This document shows, in pieces, positions 1 through 9,200 of a stretch of DNA of 64,000 bases. This DNA comes from Verrucosispora sioxanthis (lineage in GTDB: Bacteria > Actinomycetota > Actinomycetes > Mycobacteriales > Micromonosporaceae): contig NZ_SAIY01000003.1 of NCBI RefSeq assembly GCF_010560025.1, positions 124,001 through 188,000 on the forward strand, written 5' to 3'. The translations under genes were made by a program, and so were the position numbers. Numbering within the stretch: position 1 is the stretch's first letter; each line of letters starts with the position of its first letter. Under the pieces are notes generated by a model. That model worked only from the letters and a program-made list of their open reading frames with translations, was not told where the DNA came from and ran no database searches.

Positions 1-289
1 CCGGCACATCGACGCCGCCGCCATCGGTCTGCTGCTCGACGTGCACCGCCGGATGGTCCGTGCCGGTGGTGTGCTGGCCGTCCGCAACCCGAACCCGCGC
101 ATCACCCGCATCCTGCAGACCGCCCGGCTGGACCAGATCCTGCCGGTGCACACCGACGCCGCCTCGGCCCCGGTCGCCGAGGCGATCACCGCCGCGCCGG
201 GTGTCCCGCCGGCCGACGGGACACCGGCACCGGGTACGGTCCCGCGCGCTGCCGCGTACGGCCGCGCCGCCGTCACCGTGCGCACCTGA
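1..289 (+). CDS. STAS-domain protein, C-terminal part (anti-sigma factor antagonist type), truncated by the window edge
   Basis: The frame is open from the first bases and ends at 289, so the gene starts outside the window. The visible part reads like the second half of a STAS domain: an IDAAAIGLLLDVHRR segment, where the regulatory Ser/Thr helix normally sits, then VRAGGVLAVRNPNPRITRILQTARL, typical of the last strand and helix. Such proteins bind anti-sigma kinases and are controlled by phosphorylation. Here the usual Asp-Ser-(Ser/Thr) has become Asp-Ala-Ala, so the phosphorylatable residue appears to be lost. A low-complexity tail of about 35 residues follows. The next two genes are on the same strand and also look stress-related, so a small stress-signalling group is likely. 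Confidence 0.75.
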   Translation, partial: RHIDAAAIGLLLDVHRRMVRAGGVLAVRNPNPRITRILQTARLDQILPVHTDAASAPVAEAITAAPGVPPADGTPAPGTVPRAAAYGRAAVTVRT

Positions 290-332
290 CACACCGCAGC
301 CGACGCATCTGACCGCGAGCACGAGGAGCAGC

Positions 333-602
333 ATGACCAGCGCCGGGATCGTCACGGCCCTCGCCGTCGGCCTCGCCGTCGGCGCGCTCGGCCGGCTGGT
401 CCTGCCCGGCCGCCCGGGTGCGCCGCTGTGGCTCACCATGACCATCGGTGCCGTCGCCTCGTTGCTCGGTGCCATCACCGCCTGGCTCGCCGGCGTACAG
501 GGGTTCAGCATCCTGGGCCTGGTCGTGCAGGCCGGGCTCGCCGCGGTCGCGGTGGTGATCGTGGTCGCCACCACCGGCAAGGAACGCTCCGACTCCCTGT
601 GA
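333..602 (+). CDS. GlsB/YeaQ/YmgE-like stress-associated small membrane protein
   Basis: An 89-residue hydrophobic protein with three predicted membrane segments: roughly residues 3-20, 30-48 and 56-78. It has the Gly/Ala-rich pattern of the transglycosylase-associated (GlsB/YeaQ/YmgE) family, including the GRLVLPGRPGAP turn after the first segment. The function of this family is poorly known. Members are often induced by general stress. The ATG at 333 is chosen because GAGGAGCA lies just before it, and an earlier in-frame ATG would add a non-hydrophobic, arginine- and proline-rich stretch. The stop is followed within 90 bases by another STAS gene, so the three genes may be co-transcribed. 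Confidence 0.75.
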   Translation: MTSAGIVTALAVGLAVGALGRLVLPGRPGAPLWLTMTIGAVASLLGAITAWLAGVQGFSILGLVVQAGLAAVAVVIVVATTGKERSDSL

Positions 603-690
603 GGAGTCCGTACGGCGAGGGTGCCTCACCCGCCCCCGCCCCGAGTCCCGCACCGCGGCCGACCGGCCGGGGTACCGGAGAGGAAGCAGG

Positions 691-1365
691 ATGACCGTCG
701 TACCGGACGACAACCTGATGACCCTGATCTGCGACGTCTGTGGAGACACCACCACCGGCACCGCCTGCGTGCTGCCCGACGCCGAGGTCGTCTGGACGCT
801 GGTCTCCGACCACGGGTGGAGCGGGTCGCCGTTCGCCACCGGCCCGCACCGCTGCCCCCGGTGCAGCGCGCTGCCGCCGGGCAGCTCCCTCGGTGACGGC
901 GACCGGGCTGGATCGGGCCTCGCCGAGGCGGCGGTGGTGGTGCCCGCCGACGGCGGAGACCAGGACACCGGCGACGCGCTGCGGGCCGCGCTGCGCGGCG
1001 CGTTCGACGTGGCCGGGACGGTGGTGGTGGACCTGACCCAGGTGCAGGTCATCGACTCGCTCGGCCTGGGCATGCTCGTCCGGGCGCACCGCGACGTACG
1101 CGAGCGTGGCGGGCGGCTGTGCCTCGCCGCGCCGTCGAGGTTCATCCGCACCGTGCTGCACACGATGAAGCTCGACGGGGTTTTCCCGATCTTCGACAGC
1201 CTCGACGCCGCCCTCGATCAATTGCGGAACGCGGCGTCACAGGACGCCGTCTCGGCCGGCGTGTCGCCGATCGACGTGACACCGTCCGACCTACCGCGTC
1301 CGGCCGCCGAGGTGCCGTCGATGCCCATGGCCCGCCGCCGTGCGGCCAGCCGCGTCACCGTCTGA
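691..1365 (+). CDS. STAS-domain anti-sigma factor antagonist with N-terminal cysteine pairs
   Basis: A 224-residue protein. Residues 12-65 carry two cysteine pairs (CDVC and CPRC), which could form a small zinc ribbon. Residues about 80-175 form a STAS domain with the central motif VIDSLGLGMLVRAHRDV. Unlike the upstream fragment it keeps an Asp-Ser, so it could be phosphorylated by an anti-sigma kinase. The C-terminal 45 residues are low-complexity. The start at 691 has GAGAGGAAG a few bases upstream. The role is inferred: partner switching that frees a sigma factor under stress, with the cysteine pairs as a possible metal- or redox-sensing addition. No kinase or sigma factor gene is in view. 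Confidence 0.8.
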   Translation: MTVVPDDNLMTLICDVCGDTTTGTACVLPDAEVVWTLVSDHGWSGSPFATGPHRCPRCSALPPGSSLGDGDRAGSGLAEAAVVVPADGGDQDTGDALRAALRGAFDVAGTVVVDLTQVQVIDSLGLGMLVRAHRDVRERGGRLCLAAPSRFIRTVLHTMKLDGVFPIFDSLDAALDQLRNAASQDAVSAGVSPIDVTPSDLPRPAAEVPSMPMARRRAASRVTV

Positions 1366-1395
1366 CCCCGGCTGCGTCACCGTCTGAACCCGGCC
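1352..1395. repeat. Short tandem duplication across the STAS gene stop codon
   Basis: Two adjacent 22-base copies (1352-1373 and 1374-1395) share about 20 of 22 bases, and each begins GCGTCACCGTCTGA. The first copy contains the last codons and stop of the STAS gene. The second is a non-coding echo of them. It looks like a recent slippage or unequal-crossover duplication. Confidence 0.7.
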
Positions 1396-1449
1396 GCGCC
1401 GCCGGTCGGCCCACGGCTGCGCCGGCCACTCGGGACCGACGGCGTCGCG

Positions 1450-1977
1450 TCACTCCACCACCGAATCCGCCCACTGCCGCCACCAGGCACCGTCGGTGAG
1501 CTCACCGGCGGCGCGCAGTACCGCCACCAGCGCGCCGGTGGTGACGTCGGAGTCGCCGGGTCGCAGGTCGGCCAGCATCCGCTCCAGTTCCTGTTGTCGG
1601 GCTCGCATGCCCAGGCCGACGAGTTCCTTGCCGGCGACGGTCAGCCCGACCCAGGCAGCCCGACGGTCCGCCACCCGCTCGTGCCGTGCCACCAGCCCCT
1701 TGCGGACCAGTCGGTCGCACATCCGGGTGGCGGTCGACGACTGCACGCCGAGCAGCTTCGCCAGGTCGATCACCCGCTGCGGGCCGGGCACCAGCACCAC
1801 GAGCGTCCGGAACTGCTGGAGCGTCACGTCGGCGTCGATGCGCGCCAGCGTCCGCATGGCGACGGCCACCATGACCCGGCTCAGCGAGACGAGGGCACCG
1901 ACGAACTCATCGGCCGGCTCACCGCGTACCTCGTCCGTCGACGCCATCGGGTCGGACTGGATGGTCATGTAGTCCAT
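1450..1977 (-). CDS. MarR-family transcriptional regulator
   Basis: About 175 residues with a winged-helix MarR fold. A dimerisation helix is followed by TLQQFRTLVVL. The recognition region VIDLAKLLGVQSSTATRMCD comes next, and then the wing RLVRKGLVARHERVADRRAAWVGLT with the family's characteristic DRR. MarR proteins repress nearby promoters until a small molecule binds. The gene is divergent from the two exporters downstream, so it may control them; this is inference. The start is uncertain. The frame is open to 2025, but the first 16 residues do not fit the family, and 1977 or 1968 are better starts although neither has a clear ribosome binding site. Confidence 0.8.
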   Translation of the reverse strand: MDYMTIQSDPMASTDEVRGEPADEFVGALVSLSRVMVAVAMRTLARIDADVTLQQFRTLVVLVPGPQRVIDLAKLLGVQSSTATRMCDRLVRKGLVARHERVADRRAAWVGLTVAGKELVGLGMRARQQELERMLADLRPGDSDVTTGALVAVLRAAGELTDGAWWRQWADSVVE

Positions 1978-2025
1978 GCTGGCACAACACGGGCCGGATC
2001 GGGCCGACCGGTCCACATGGGGCAC

Positions 2026-2571
2026 ATCTACGGCACCGACAGTGACCGAGGGGATCGATCCGGGCCGGTCGGCGCGTGCCGGGGTCGCGGTCGCGTACGG
2101 GTAGTCGGATACCGATTCGAGAAACGGCGCAGCTCACGCCCGATCCAGCCCGCCGTCGACCTCAGTTGAAAGGCGATGGGCGGCGGGCATCGCTTCCGAT
2201 CCTAGCATTTCCGTGCGGCCCGGAGCGTTACGGAGAGATTGCCAGCAATTCACGGAACAATACGCTCGGTTAATTGCTGAAGTCGGGTCGGCCGCTGCGC
2301 CGCGCCGGCCTGGCGCGGACAGCGCCACCGCCTGGCGGATCCGACGACGCGGTGCGCGTCACCCGCGACCAACGATCCGCCACAACGGCATTGAGCTGCC
2401 GAAAGGCGATGGCAAGCGGCCCATTGGGGAGTACCGACGCCGGCCAGTTGATCACTTAGGGTGAGCCTAACATCCCACAGGGCGATCGGGCAACGCCCGT
2501 CGGCTGACTGACCGATCAGAGCCCACCAAATCGGTAGCAAACAGGGTGAGCCGCCCGGAGGCAGCAATTCA
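2026..2571. other. Long regulatory intergenic region upstream of the exporters
   Basis: No convincing gene lies here. The region is less GC-rich than its surroundings. It holds an inverted pair CAGCAATT (2243-2250) and AATTGCTG (2272-2279), and a further direct copy CAGCAATTCA at 2562-2571. It also holds an iron-box-like palindrome (2456-2471), and the ten-mer AGGGTGAGCC occurs twice (2458-2467 and 2543-2552). Such a density of short repeats suggests binding sites for one or more regulators of the divergent MarR and exporter genes. Confidence 0.5.
2456..2471. promoter_or_regulatory. Candidate iron box (IdeR/DmdR type operator)
   Basis: TTAGGGTGAGCCTAAC reads on the opposite strand as GTTAGGCTCACCCTAA. 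This contains the eleven-base TTAGGCTCACC core of the actinobacterial DtxR/IdeR/DmdR consensus and one imperfect right-hand half. It is about 120 bases upstream of the best promoter for the first exporter. Repression by iron would therefore need another promoter or a distant effect. The sequence match is clear; the function is inferred. Confidence 0.5.
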
Positions 2572-2600
2572 TAACCACTTACCGAAATGAGTCATATAAT
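2572..2600 (+). promoter_or_regulatory. Probable vegetative promoter of the first exporter
   Basis: A perfect TATAAT hexamer (2595-2600) sits about 98 bases before the chosen start codon, within an AT-rich patch that is unusual for this genome. The matching -35 position (2572-2577, TAACCA) is poor, so an activator may be needed. It would produce a leader of about 90 bases ending with the GGAGG at 2683. Confidence 0.45.
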
Positions 2601-2697
2601 TGACGGTTGTCACCCGGGAAGCACCCTTGTAGATTTCGGTGGTCGCCAATTCGCCGACGTTCTTCTCGTCTCGGGACAGCTCGGAGGTCGGTCATCC

Positions 2698-4539
2698 ATG
2701 CCCGAATCCCGCACTGCCGACACAACACCCGCGAAACACCGCGGGACACTCGGATTCCTGCTCGGCGTGGCGTTGGTGACGGCCGGCGTGCTGTTCCAAC
2801 TGCCCGACGTGAAGATGATGATCGACCATGCCCGGATGGGGTCGGCCGAGCCCGGCATGGACGACATGGACGGCATGGACGACATGGAGAGCATGCCGGG
2901 CATGGAGGGCATGAGCCCCGGCGAGCCGATGGACATGTGGACGCCGACGATGATCCTCGGCATGCTGCTGCTCGTCGTCGGCCTGGTGGTGGCCGGGCGG
3001 GCGCTGTTCGCGGGGGTCCGACGACCGGACTCCGCGAGCGTCACCGTGGAGTCGATCGAGCACGGGCGGCTGCGACCCGCGTACTGGATCACCTGCGCGG
3101 TGCTGACCATCGCCTTGGTGGTCGACATCATGAAGCCGCTGACCCTCGGCTTCGTCATGCCCGGCATGAGCGACGAGTACGGCATGTCCCTCGAATCGGT
3201 CTCGATCCTGCCCCTGGTGGCCCTCACCGGCACCGCGGTCGGGTCGGTCGTCTGGGGCCTGCTCGGCGACCGGTACGGTCGACGGACCGCCCTGCTCCTG
3301 GCCACCCTGCTGTTCATCGCGACCTCGGCGTGCGGGGCCATGCCCACCTTCGAGTGGAACCTCGTCATGTGCTTCACGATGGGCACCTCCGCCGGTGGCC
3401 TGTTGCCCCTGGTGTTCACGCTGATCGCCGAGCTGACCCCACGCCGGCACCGCGGCTGGGTGGCGGTGACCGTCGGTGGGATCGGTGGCCTCGGCGGCTA
3501 CCTGGCGGCCAGCGAGGCGGCACGCCACCTGGAGCCGGCGCTGACCTGGCGCGCACTCTGGTTGATCGGGCTGCCCTCCGGGCTGCTGCTGTTGCTGATG
3601 GCGCCGTTGATCCCCGAGTCGCCGCTGTACCTGCTGCGCGCCGGACGGCGTACCGAGGCGGAGGCGGTGCTCCGCCGCTACGGGTCCCACCTGGGTGCCA
3701 CGCCCCCGGCCGCCGACGCCGCCGCCGCCGCGACGCGTCCCGGCGTGGGGGCGATGCTGCGGGCGTATCCGGTCGTGACATCGGTGATCGGCGTGGTCGG
3801 TGTCGTCTGGGGCCTGGTGAACTTCGGCTTCCTGGTGATGCTGCCCGCGCAGCTGCGCGAGGCTGGCCTGGCCGGCGGTGTCGCGAGCGGGCTGCTGGCC
3901 GACTCGGCGCTCTACTCCACCCCGGCCCTCGCGCTGGTCGTGCTGCTCTACGCGGCCTGGAGCGGCCGCCGCGCGCTGGCGCTGTTCATCGCGATAACCG
4001 CGGTCGGGCTCGGCGGAGTGGCCCTTTGGACCACCGACAGCGGCGGGACGGTGCTGCTGCTGGCCTCCATCGGCCTGCTGGTGCTGTCGTTGTCCGCGGT
4101 CAACGCGATGCTGCTGCCGTACAGCGCCGAGATCTACCCGACCGCGATGCGGGCCACCGGCTCCGGCTTCGCCGGGGCGGCCACGAAGGTCGGTGGCATC
4201 CTCGGACCGTCCGCCATGCTGCTGATTCTCTCCCTCGGCGGCGGGCTCGTCGCGCCGGCCATCGCACTGGGTGTGCTGTGCCTGGCCGCCACCGTCCTGC
4301 TGCTGGTGTTCGGGCCGGAGTTGGGTGCCTCGGTCGGGCCGCTCGCGCGTCGCGGCGTCGGCACCGTGCCGGTGTCCCGGACCGGTCCCGCGCCAGGCAC
4401 CGGCCCCACCGACACCGAAAGCCCGGCGTCGGTGGCGTGGTCGGCGACCGGCAACGGTGTGCCGGCGACCCGGCCGGCGGTCTCCGACGACGACGATCCG
4501 CGGGATGCCCGCACGCCCGCGACACCCAGCCGCACGTAG
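2698..4539 (+). CDS. Major facilitator transporter with a methionine-rich N-terminal loop
   Basis: A 613-residue protein. Residues 16-36 and 83-104 form two extra membrane helices separated by an outward loop rich in Met and Asp (residues 40-80). The rest is a 12-helix MFS core of the sugar-porter/SV2 subgroup, with GDRYGRRTALL after helix two and PESPLYLLRAGR before the central loop. In the loop, seven methionines fall exactly three residues apart (54 to 72), a pattern seen in copper-binding 'Mets' motifs. The tail of about 75 residues is disordered. The ATG at 2698 is preferred because GGAGGTCGG lies just upstream; the 37-residue extension would overlap the promoter. It may export the peptide product, possibly as a metal complex, but this is inference. 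Confidence 0.8.
   Translation: MPESRTADTTPAKHRGTLGFLLGVALVTAGVLFQLPDVKMMIDHARMGSAEPGMDDMDGMDDMESMPGMEGMSPGEPMDMWTPTMILGMLLLVVGLVVAGRALFAGVRRPDSASVTVESIEHGRLRPAYWITCAVLTIALVVDIMKPLTLGFVMPGMSDEYGMSLESVSILPLVALTGTAVGSVVWGLLGDRYGRRTALLLATLLFIATSACGAMPTFEWNLVMCFTMGTSAGGLLPLVFTLIAELTPRRHRGWVAVTVGGIGGLGGYLAASEAARHLEPALTWRALWLIGLPSGLLLLLMAPLIPESPLYLLRAGRRTEAEAVLRRYGSHLGATPPAADAAAAATRPGVGAMLRAYPVVTSVIGVVGVVWGLVNFGFLVMLPAQLREAGLAGGVASGLLADSALYSTPALALVVLLYAAWSGRRALALFIAITAVGLGGVALWTTDSGGTVLLLASIGLLVLSLSAVNAMLLPYSAEIYPTAMRATGSGFAGAATKVGGILGPSAMLLILSLGGGLVAPAIALGVLCLAATVLLLVFGPELGASVGPLARRGVGTVPVSRTGPAPGTGPTDTESPASVAWSATGNGVPATRPAVSDDDDPRDARTPATPSRT
2851..2913 (+). repeat. Nine-base codon repeat encoding Met-x-x-Met units
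   Basis: The stretch GGCATGGAC/GACATGGAC recurs with a nine-base period and encodes the seven equally spaced methionines of the exporter loop. The variation between units (Asp, Glu, Ser, Pro, Gly fillers) suggests that the spacing itself has been kept by selection. Confidence 0.75.
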
Positions 4540-4614
4540 TTGCGCAACCACTGTCGGCACGGAAGCCTCTACCACGGCAACGGGCGTGACAACCAGAAAG
4601 AGCGAGGAGTGTCG

Positions 4615-6174
4615 ATGGCCACTGAGGACGAAGGTCGACCACGGGGCGCCCGGCTGGTGCTGCTCATCCTCCTGGTGGCACAGGTCATGGCGACGATGGA
4701 CAACTCCATCGTCGCCGTGGCCACCAAGACCATCAAGGATGACCTGCAGACCTCCGGCGCCGTTCTGCAACTGATCCTGTCCGGATACACGCTCATGTTC
4801 GCGGTGCTCGTGGTCACCGGCGCGCGACTCGGCGGCGACGTGGGGCACCGGCGGCTGTTCATGGTCGGGCTGACCGGCTTCACCGCCAGCTCGCTGCTCT
4901 GCGGGATCGCCCCGACCGCGGGCACGCTGGTCGCCGCCCGCCTGCTGCAGGGGGCGTTCGGGGCCATGATGGTGCCGCAGGTGCTCTCGGTGATCCAGAT
5001 CGTCTTCACCGGGTCGGCCCGGGCCCGCGCCATCGGGCTCTACTCGATGGTGCTGGCGCTCGGAGTTGCCGCCGGTCAGATCGCCGGCGGCGTGATCGTC
5101 AGCGCCGACGTGCTGGGCAGCGGCTGGCGGGCCGCGTTCCTGGTCAACGTGCCGATCGGGCTGGCCCTGCTGGCGGCGGCGCCGCGTTACCTGCCGGGGC
5201 ACACGCCCAGCTCGCGGTTCCGGCCCGACATCGTCGGCATCCTGCTGCTCGCCGTCTCGATGGGCGCGGTGGTAGCACCGCTGGTCTTCGGGCGGGAACA
5301 GGGCTGGCCCGCGTGGGCACTGGCCAGCATCGCCGCCGGCACGGCCGGGCTCGTCCTCTTCGTCCGGTACGAGCTGCGGCTGGGCGCCCGGGGCGGACAA
5401 CCCGTGCTGGAGATCGACGCGCTGCGACCGCGAGGCGTCAAGTCGGGACTGCTGGCCTGCTGCATCCTCAACTTCGCCTTCGCCGGGGTGCTGTTTCCGC
5501 TCACCCTGCACGTGCAGAACGGGCTGGGCTACACACCGTTGCAGGCCGGGTTGATGTTCATCCCGTACCCCGTGGGTTTCGCGGCCGTCAGCCTCACCTG
5601 GACGCGGCTGCCGAAACGTTTCCACCGCCCGCTACCGGTCGCCGGCCTGCTGGTGTTCGCCCTGGCCCTGGCCGCACTCGCGGTCGTGGTGGCCGGCGGC
5701 TGGCCGATCGCGGTGGTGTCGGCGCTGCTGCTGCTCGCCGGCGCGGGGATGGCGGCCGGTTTCAGCACGCTCGTGGAGCAGACGGCCGCGACCGTGGGCC
5801 CCCGCTACGCCGCCGCCCTGTCCGCCCTGGTCTCGACCGGAACGCTGCTGGCCAGCGTGGTGAGCGTGGTCGTCGTCGGCGGCGTCTACCTGGCGACCGC
5901 CGAGAACGACCCGAGCCGTTCCGCGCTGGGGTTGAGCCGCAGCCTCTGGGTCGACGCCGGTCTGCTGATGCTGGGATTCCTGCTGGCCTACCGGACCTGG
6001 CGGCTGTCCACCCGGGTGTCGGCCGGGACGGCGCCGAACGGCGACGCCGCCGAGCAGGTCGAGGCCGTGGCGGCGCCGGGCAACCCACCTCCCGGTGAGG
6101 TCGAGGTCGAGCCGGCCACGGGCCCGGTCGAGGAGTCGTCCGCGCCGACCGGAGCGCGTTCCGCACCGAGGTGA
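4615..6174 (+). CDS. MFS drug/metabolite exporter, DHA2 (EmrB/QacA) type
   Basis: A 519-residue protein with about fourteen membrane helices. The first begins ARLVLLILLVAQVMATMDNS, and its Asp-Asn pair matches the DHA2 signature in helix one. The motif GARLGGDVGHRRLFMVGL follows helix two, and motif C-like glycines lie in helix five. The last 50 residues are an acidic disordered tail. The ATG at 4615 is preceded by GCGAGGAGTG. It lies 75 bases after the first exporter, so the two are probably one operon. Members pump antibiotics by proton exchange and often give self-resistance beside biosynthetic clusters. The peptide cluster begins just after it, transcribed towards it. Confidence 0.85.
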   Translation: MATEDEGRPRGARLVLLILLVAQVMATMDNSIVAVATKTIKDDLQTSGAVLQLILSGYTLMFAVLVVTGARLGGDVGHRRLFMVGLTGFTASSLLCGIAPTAGTLVAARLLQGAFGAMMVPQVLSVIQIVFTGSARARAIGLYSMVLALGVAAGQIAGGVIVSADVLGSGWRAAFLVNVPIGLALLAAAPRYLPGHTPSSRFRPDIVGILLLAVSMGAVVAPLVFGREQGWPAWALASIAAGTAGLVLFVRYELRLGARGGQPVLEIDALRPRGVKSGLLACCILNFAFAGVLFPLTLHVQNGLGYTPLQAGLMFIPYPVGFAAVSLTWTRLPKRFHRPLPVAGLLVFALALAALAVVVAGGWPIAVVSALLLLAGAGMAAGFSTLVEQTAATVGPRYAAALSALVSTGTLLASVVSVVVVGGVYLATAENDPSRSALGLSRSLWVDAGLLMLGFLLAYRTWRLSTRVSAGTAPNGDAAEQVEAVAAPGNPPPGEVEVEPATGPVEESSAPTGARSAPR

Positions 6175-6203
6175 CCGGGCTCGCCGCCGGTGACGATGCT
6201 CGC

Positions 6204-6241
6204 CCGGGGCCCGCCCAGCCGATGGTCTGGGCGGGCCCCGG
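6204..6241. terminator. Bidirectional terminator hairpin between exporter and synthetase
   Basis: A perfect 15-base-pair stem, CCGGGGCCCGCCCAG (6204-6218) with its complement (6227-6241), and an eight-base loop. It sits between two converging genes with stops at 6174 and 6248. There is no T-tract, as is common for actinobacterial terminators. Confidence 0.8.
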
Positions 6242-6247
6242 TGCCGG

Positions 6248-9200
6248 TCAGCCGAGGTCGAGCACCCGTGCCACCTGGCCGTCGATGAGGGCTGCCAGCG
6301 CGGGCAGGTGCTGCGGGGACCACATCGAGTAGTGGTCGCCCGGCAGCGTCACCACCTCCATCGCCGGACTCCACCGGCGCCACGCCGCGCGGCTGGCCTC
6401 CCGCTCCGCCTGCACCAGCACCGTCCGGCCGGCGTACGGTGCCGGCTGGTAGCCGTAGATGGCCCGCATGTTGGCGCGGAACACCGCGTACCGGTTGGCG
6501 ACGAAGTCGGCCCGCACGTCCGACGGGATCAATCCGTGCCGGACCAGGAACCCGGTGAGCGCCGCGATCGGGTCGGCCGCGTCGACCACCTCGGCGTCCA
6601 GCGGCGGTGCCGGTGCCGCGGAGAGCCCGGCCAGGTCGGCGACGAAGGTCTCCATCACCTGTCGCTCGCTCGGCAGCGGCAACGGGCCGGGCTCATTGGA
6701 GTCGATCATCACCACGAGGTCCGGTGCGGCACCCACGGCGGCGAGCTGCCGGGCCATCTCGAAGCAGAGGAAGCCCCCCATCGACCAGCCGGCGAGCAGG
6801 TACGGCCCGTGCGGCTGCCGCTCGCGCAGCGCGGCGACGTACCGCCCGGCGAGCATCACCAGGTCGTCGACCGGCTCGATGCCGCCCTCCAGTCCCGGCG
6901 CCTCGAAGCCGTCCACCGGCTGCTCCGGATGCAGGGCCCGGCTCAGCGGCAGGTACCAGTACGGCGAGCCGGAAACCGCGTGCGGGCAGTAGAGCCGGGG
7001 GCGCGAACCGGTGGCCTTGAGCGTGACGAGTGGCGAGGCGTCCACCACCGGCCCGTGCTCGACGAACCGGGCCACCGCTCGGACGGTCGGGGTGGCGTAG
7101 AACTGCTTGAGCGACACCGACGTGCCGATCCGTCCGGCGATGCGGGCCAGCACGTGCGCCGCCTGCAACGAGTGCCCACCGAGGTCGAAGAAGGATGTCT
7201 CCGCGCCCACCCGCGCCACCCCCAGCACCTCCGCGAAGATCTCCGCGACCTGGCGCTCGGCACCGGTGGTGGGGGCCGCGCCGGTGTCGTCGGTGTCCGC
7301 CGCCTCCGGTGCCGGCAGCGCCCGCCGGTTGACCTTGCCGCTGGTGGTCAACGGCAGGGCGGGCAGTCGGACGAACCGGCCGGGCACCAGGTGGGCGGGC
7401 AGCTCCGTGCTCAGGTGCGTGCGCAGGTCCGCGTCGCTGGCCGGCTCGGCGGCGTCCACCACGTACCCGACGAGCCGCTGCACCCCGTTGCCGTCGCGGA
7501 CCACGGTCGCGGCGGCGCGGGCCACCCCGGAGTGCCGGCTCAGCAGTGCCTCGATCTCGTCGAGTTCGACGCGTAGGCCGCGCAACTTGACCTGGCCGTC
7601 CAGCCGGCCGCCGAAGTGCAGCCGGCCCTGCGCGTCCCAGTGACCACGATCGCCGGTGCGGTAGACCCGTCCCTGCGGATCGAACGGATCCGCGGTGAAC
7701 CGGCGTCCGGTCAGCTCGTCGTCGTTGAGGTAGCCGGTGCTCAGCGCCGCGCCACCGACCAGGATCTCCCCCGGCACCCCGACCGGCACCGGGTTGTCCC
7801 AGCGGTCGACCAGGTAGGTGCGGCGGTTCGGCATCGTCGCGCCGATCGGCGGTGGGGTGGCTGCCGACCAGTCCGTGCAGTCGTGGGCGAGGCAGCCCAC
7901 GGTGGCCTCGGTCGGGCCGTACAGGTTGACGAACCGACGCCGCCCCGGGCGCGCCCACCGGGTCACCAGGTCGGCGGGGCAGACCTCGCCACCGACCAGC
8001 ACCTCCCGCAACGCGTCGAACCGGTCGGTGTCGTCCTCGACCAGACCGAGCGTGGTCGGGGTCAGGAACAGGTGCGTGATCCGTTCGGCCGCCAGGACCT
8101 CGGCGAGACCGCCCGGCGAGAGCAACCGGTCCTTGCCGATCACCACCACCGTGGCACCGGAGGTGAGCGCCGCCAGCACCTCACCCGCCGCCAGGTCGAA
8201 CACCGGCGCGCAGCCGTGCAACACCCGGTCACCGGGCCCGCAGCGCCACTGGTCGCGCATCCAGTCCAGGTAGGTGACGAAACCCCGGTGCGGCAGCTGG
8301 ACACCCTTCGGGTCACCCGTCGTGCCCGAGGTGTGCAGCACGTACGCCAGGTCGTCCGGGCCGGTGGACGGCTCCGGGGCGAGACCGGCGGCGGAGTCCA
8401 GGTCGCCGGTGTCGAGCAGGAGGGTCCGCCACGGGCCCTCCGGCACCCCGGCGGCGTGCTCGGTGCGGGTGAGCACGAGCCGGGCGGCACAGTTGGTCAG
8501 GATCCGGCGCAGCCGGTTCGGCGGGGCGGCGGTGTCCAGCGGCACGTACACCCCACCGGCGTGCCAGATCGCCAGCGGCGTCAGCACCTCGTCGACGCCC
8601 CGGTCCAGCAGCGCCGGCACCCGGTCGCCGGGTCGCAGGCCCGCGTCGCGCAGGCCGGCCGCCCGCCGCGCGGCCCGGTCCAGCAGCTCCCGGTAGGTCA
8701 GCTCGTGATCGCCGTGCCGGACGGCCACCGCGTCGGGGTTGCGTTCGGCCTGCGCCCGGACCAGCTGGTGGACGGTGGCCGGGGCCACGTCACGTCGTTC
8801 GCCCGCGCCGAGGGCCAGGACCCGCTCGCGTTCGGCGGGGTCGAGCATCGGCAACCGCGACAGCGTCGTAGCCGGGTCGGCCAGGCCCGCGTCGAGCAGC
8901 CGGGCGACGTGGTCGAGCATGGCGCGTACCCGCCGGGCGTCGAACAGGTCGGTGGAGTACTCGGTGAGCACCGAGTACCGGTCGCCGTGGTCGACGAGGC
9001 TGACCATCATGTCGAAGCGGGACCGGTCCAGCCGCAGGTCGACCGGGGTGCTGTCGGTGCCGGGCAGCGTCGGTCCGCCCCAGGTGGAACCGTCCAGCAG
9101 CTGCACGGCAACCTGGAACAGCGGGTTGCGGCCCGGGTCGCGGGGTGGGGCGAGTCGCTGCACCACCCGCTCGAACGGGGCGTCCTGGTGCTCCCACGCG

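Noticed and set aside
2692-5625. A long open frame on the minus strand antisense to both exporters
   Set aside because: Its translation is low-complexity (Gln, Gly, Arg-rich), with no domain. It arises from GC-rich third positions of the real genes on the other strand.
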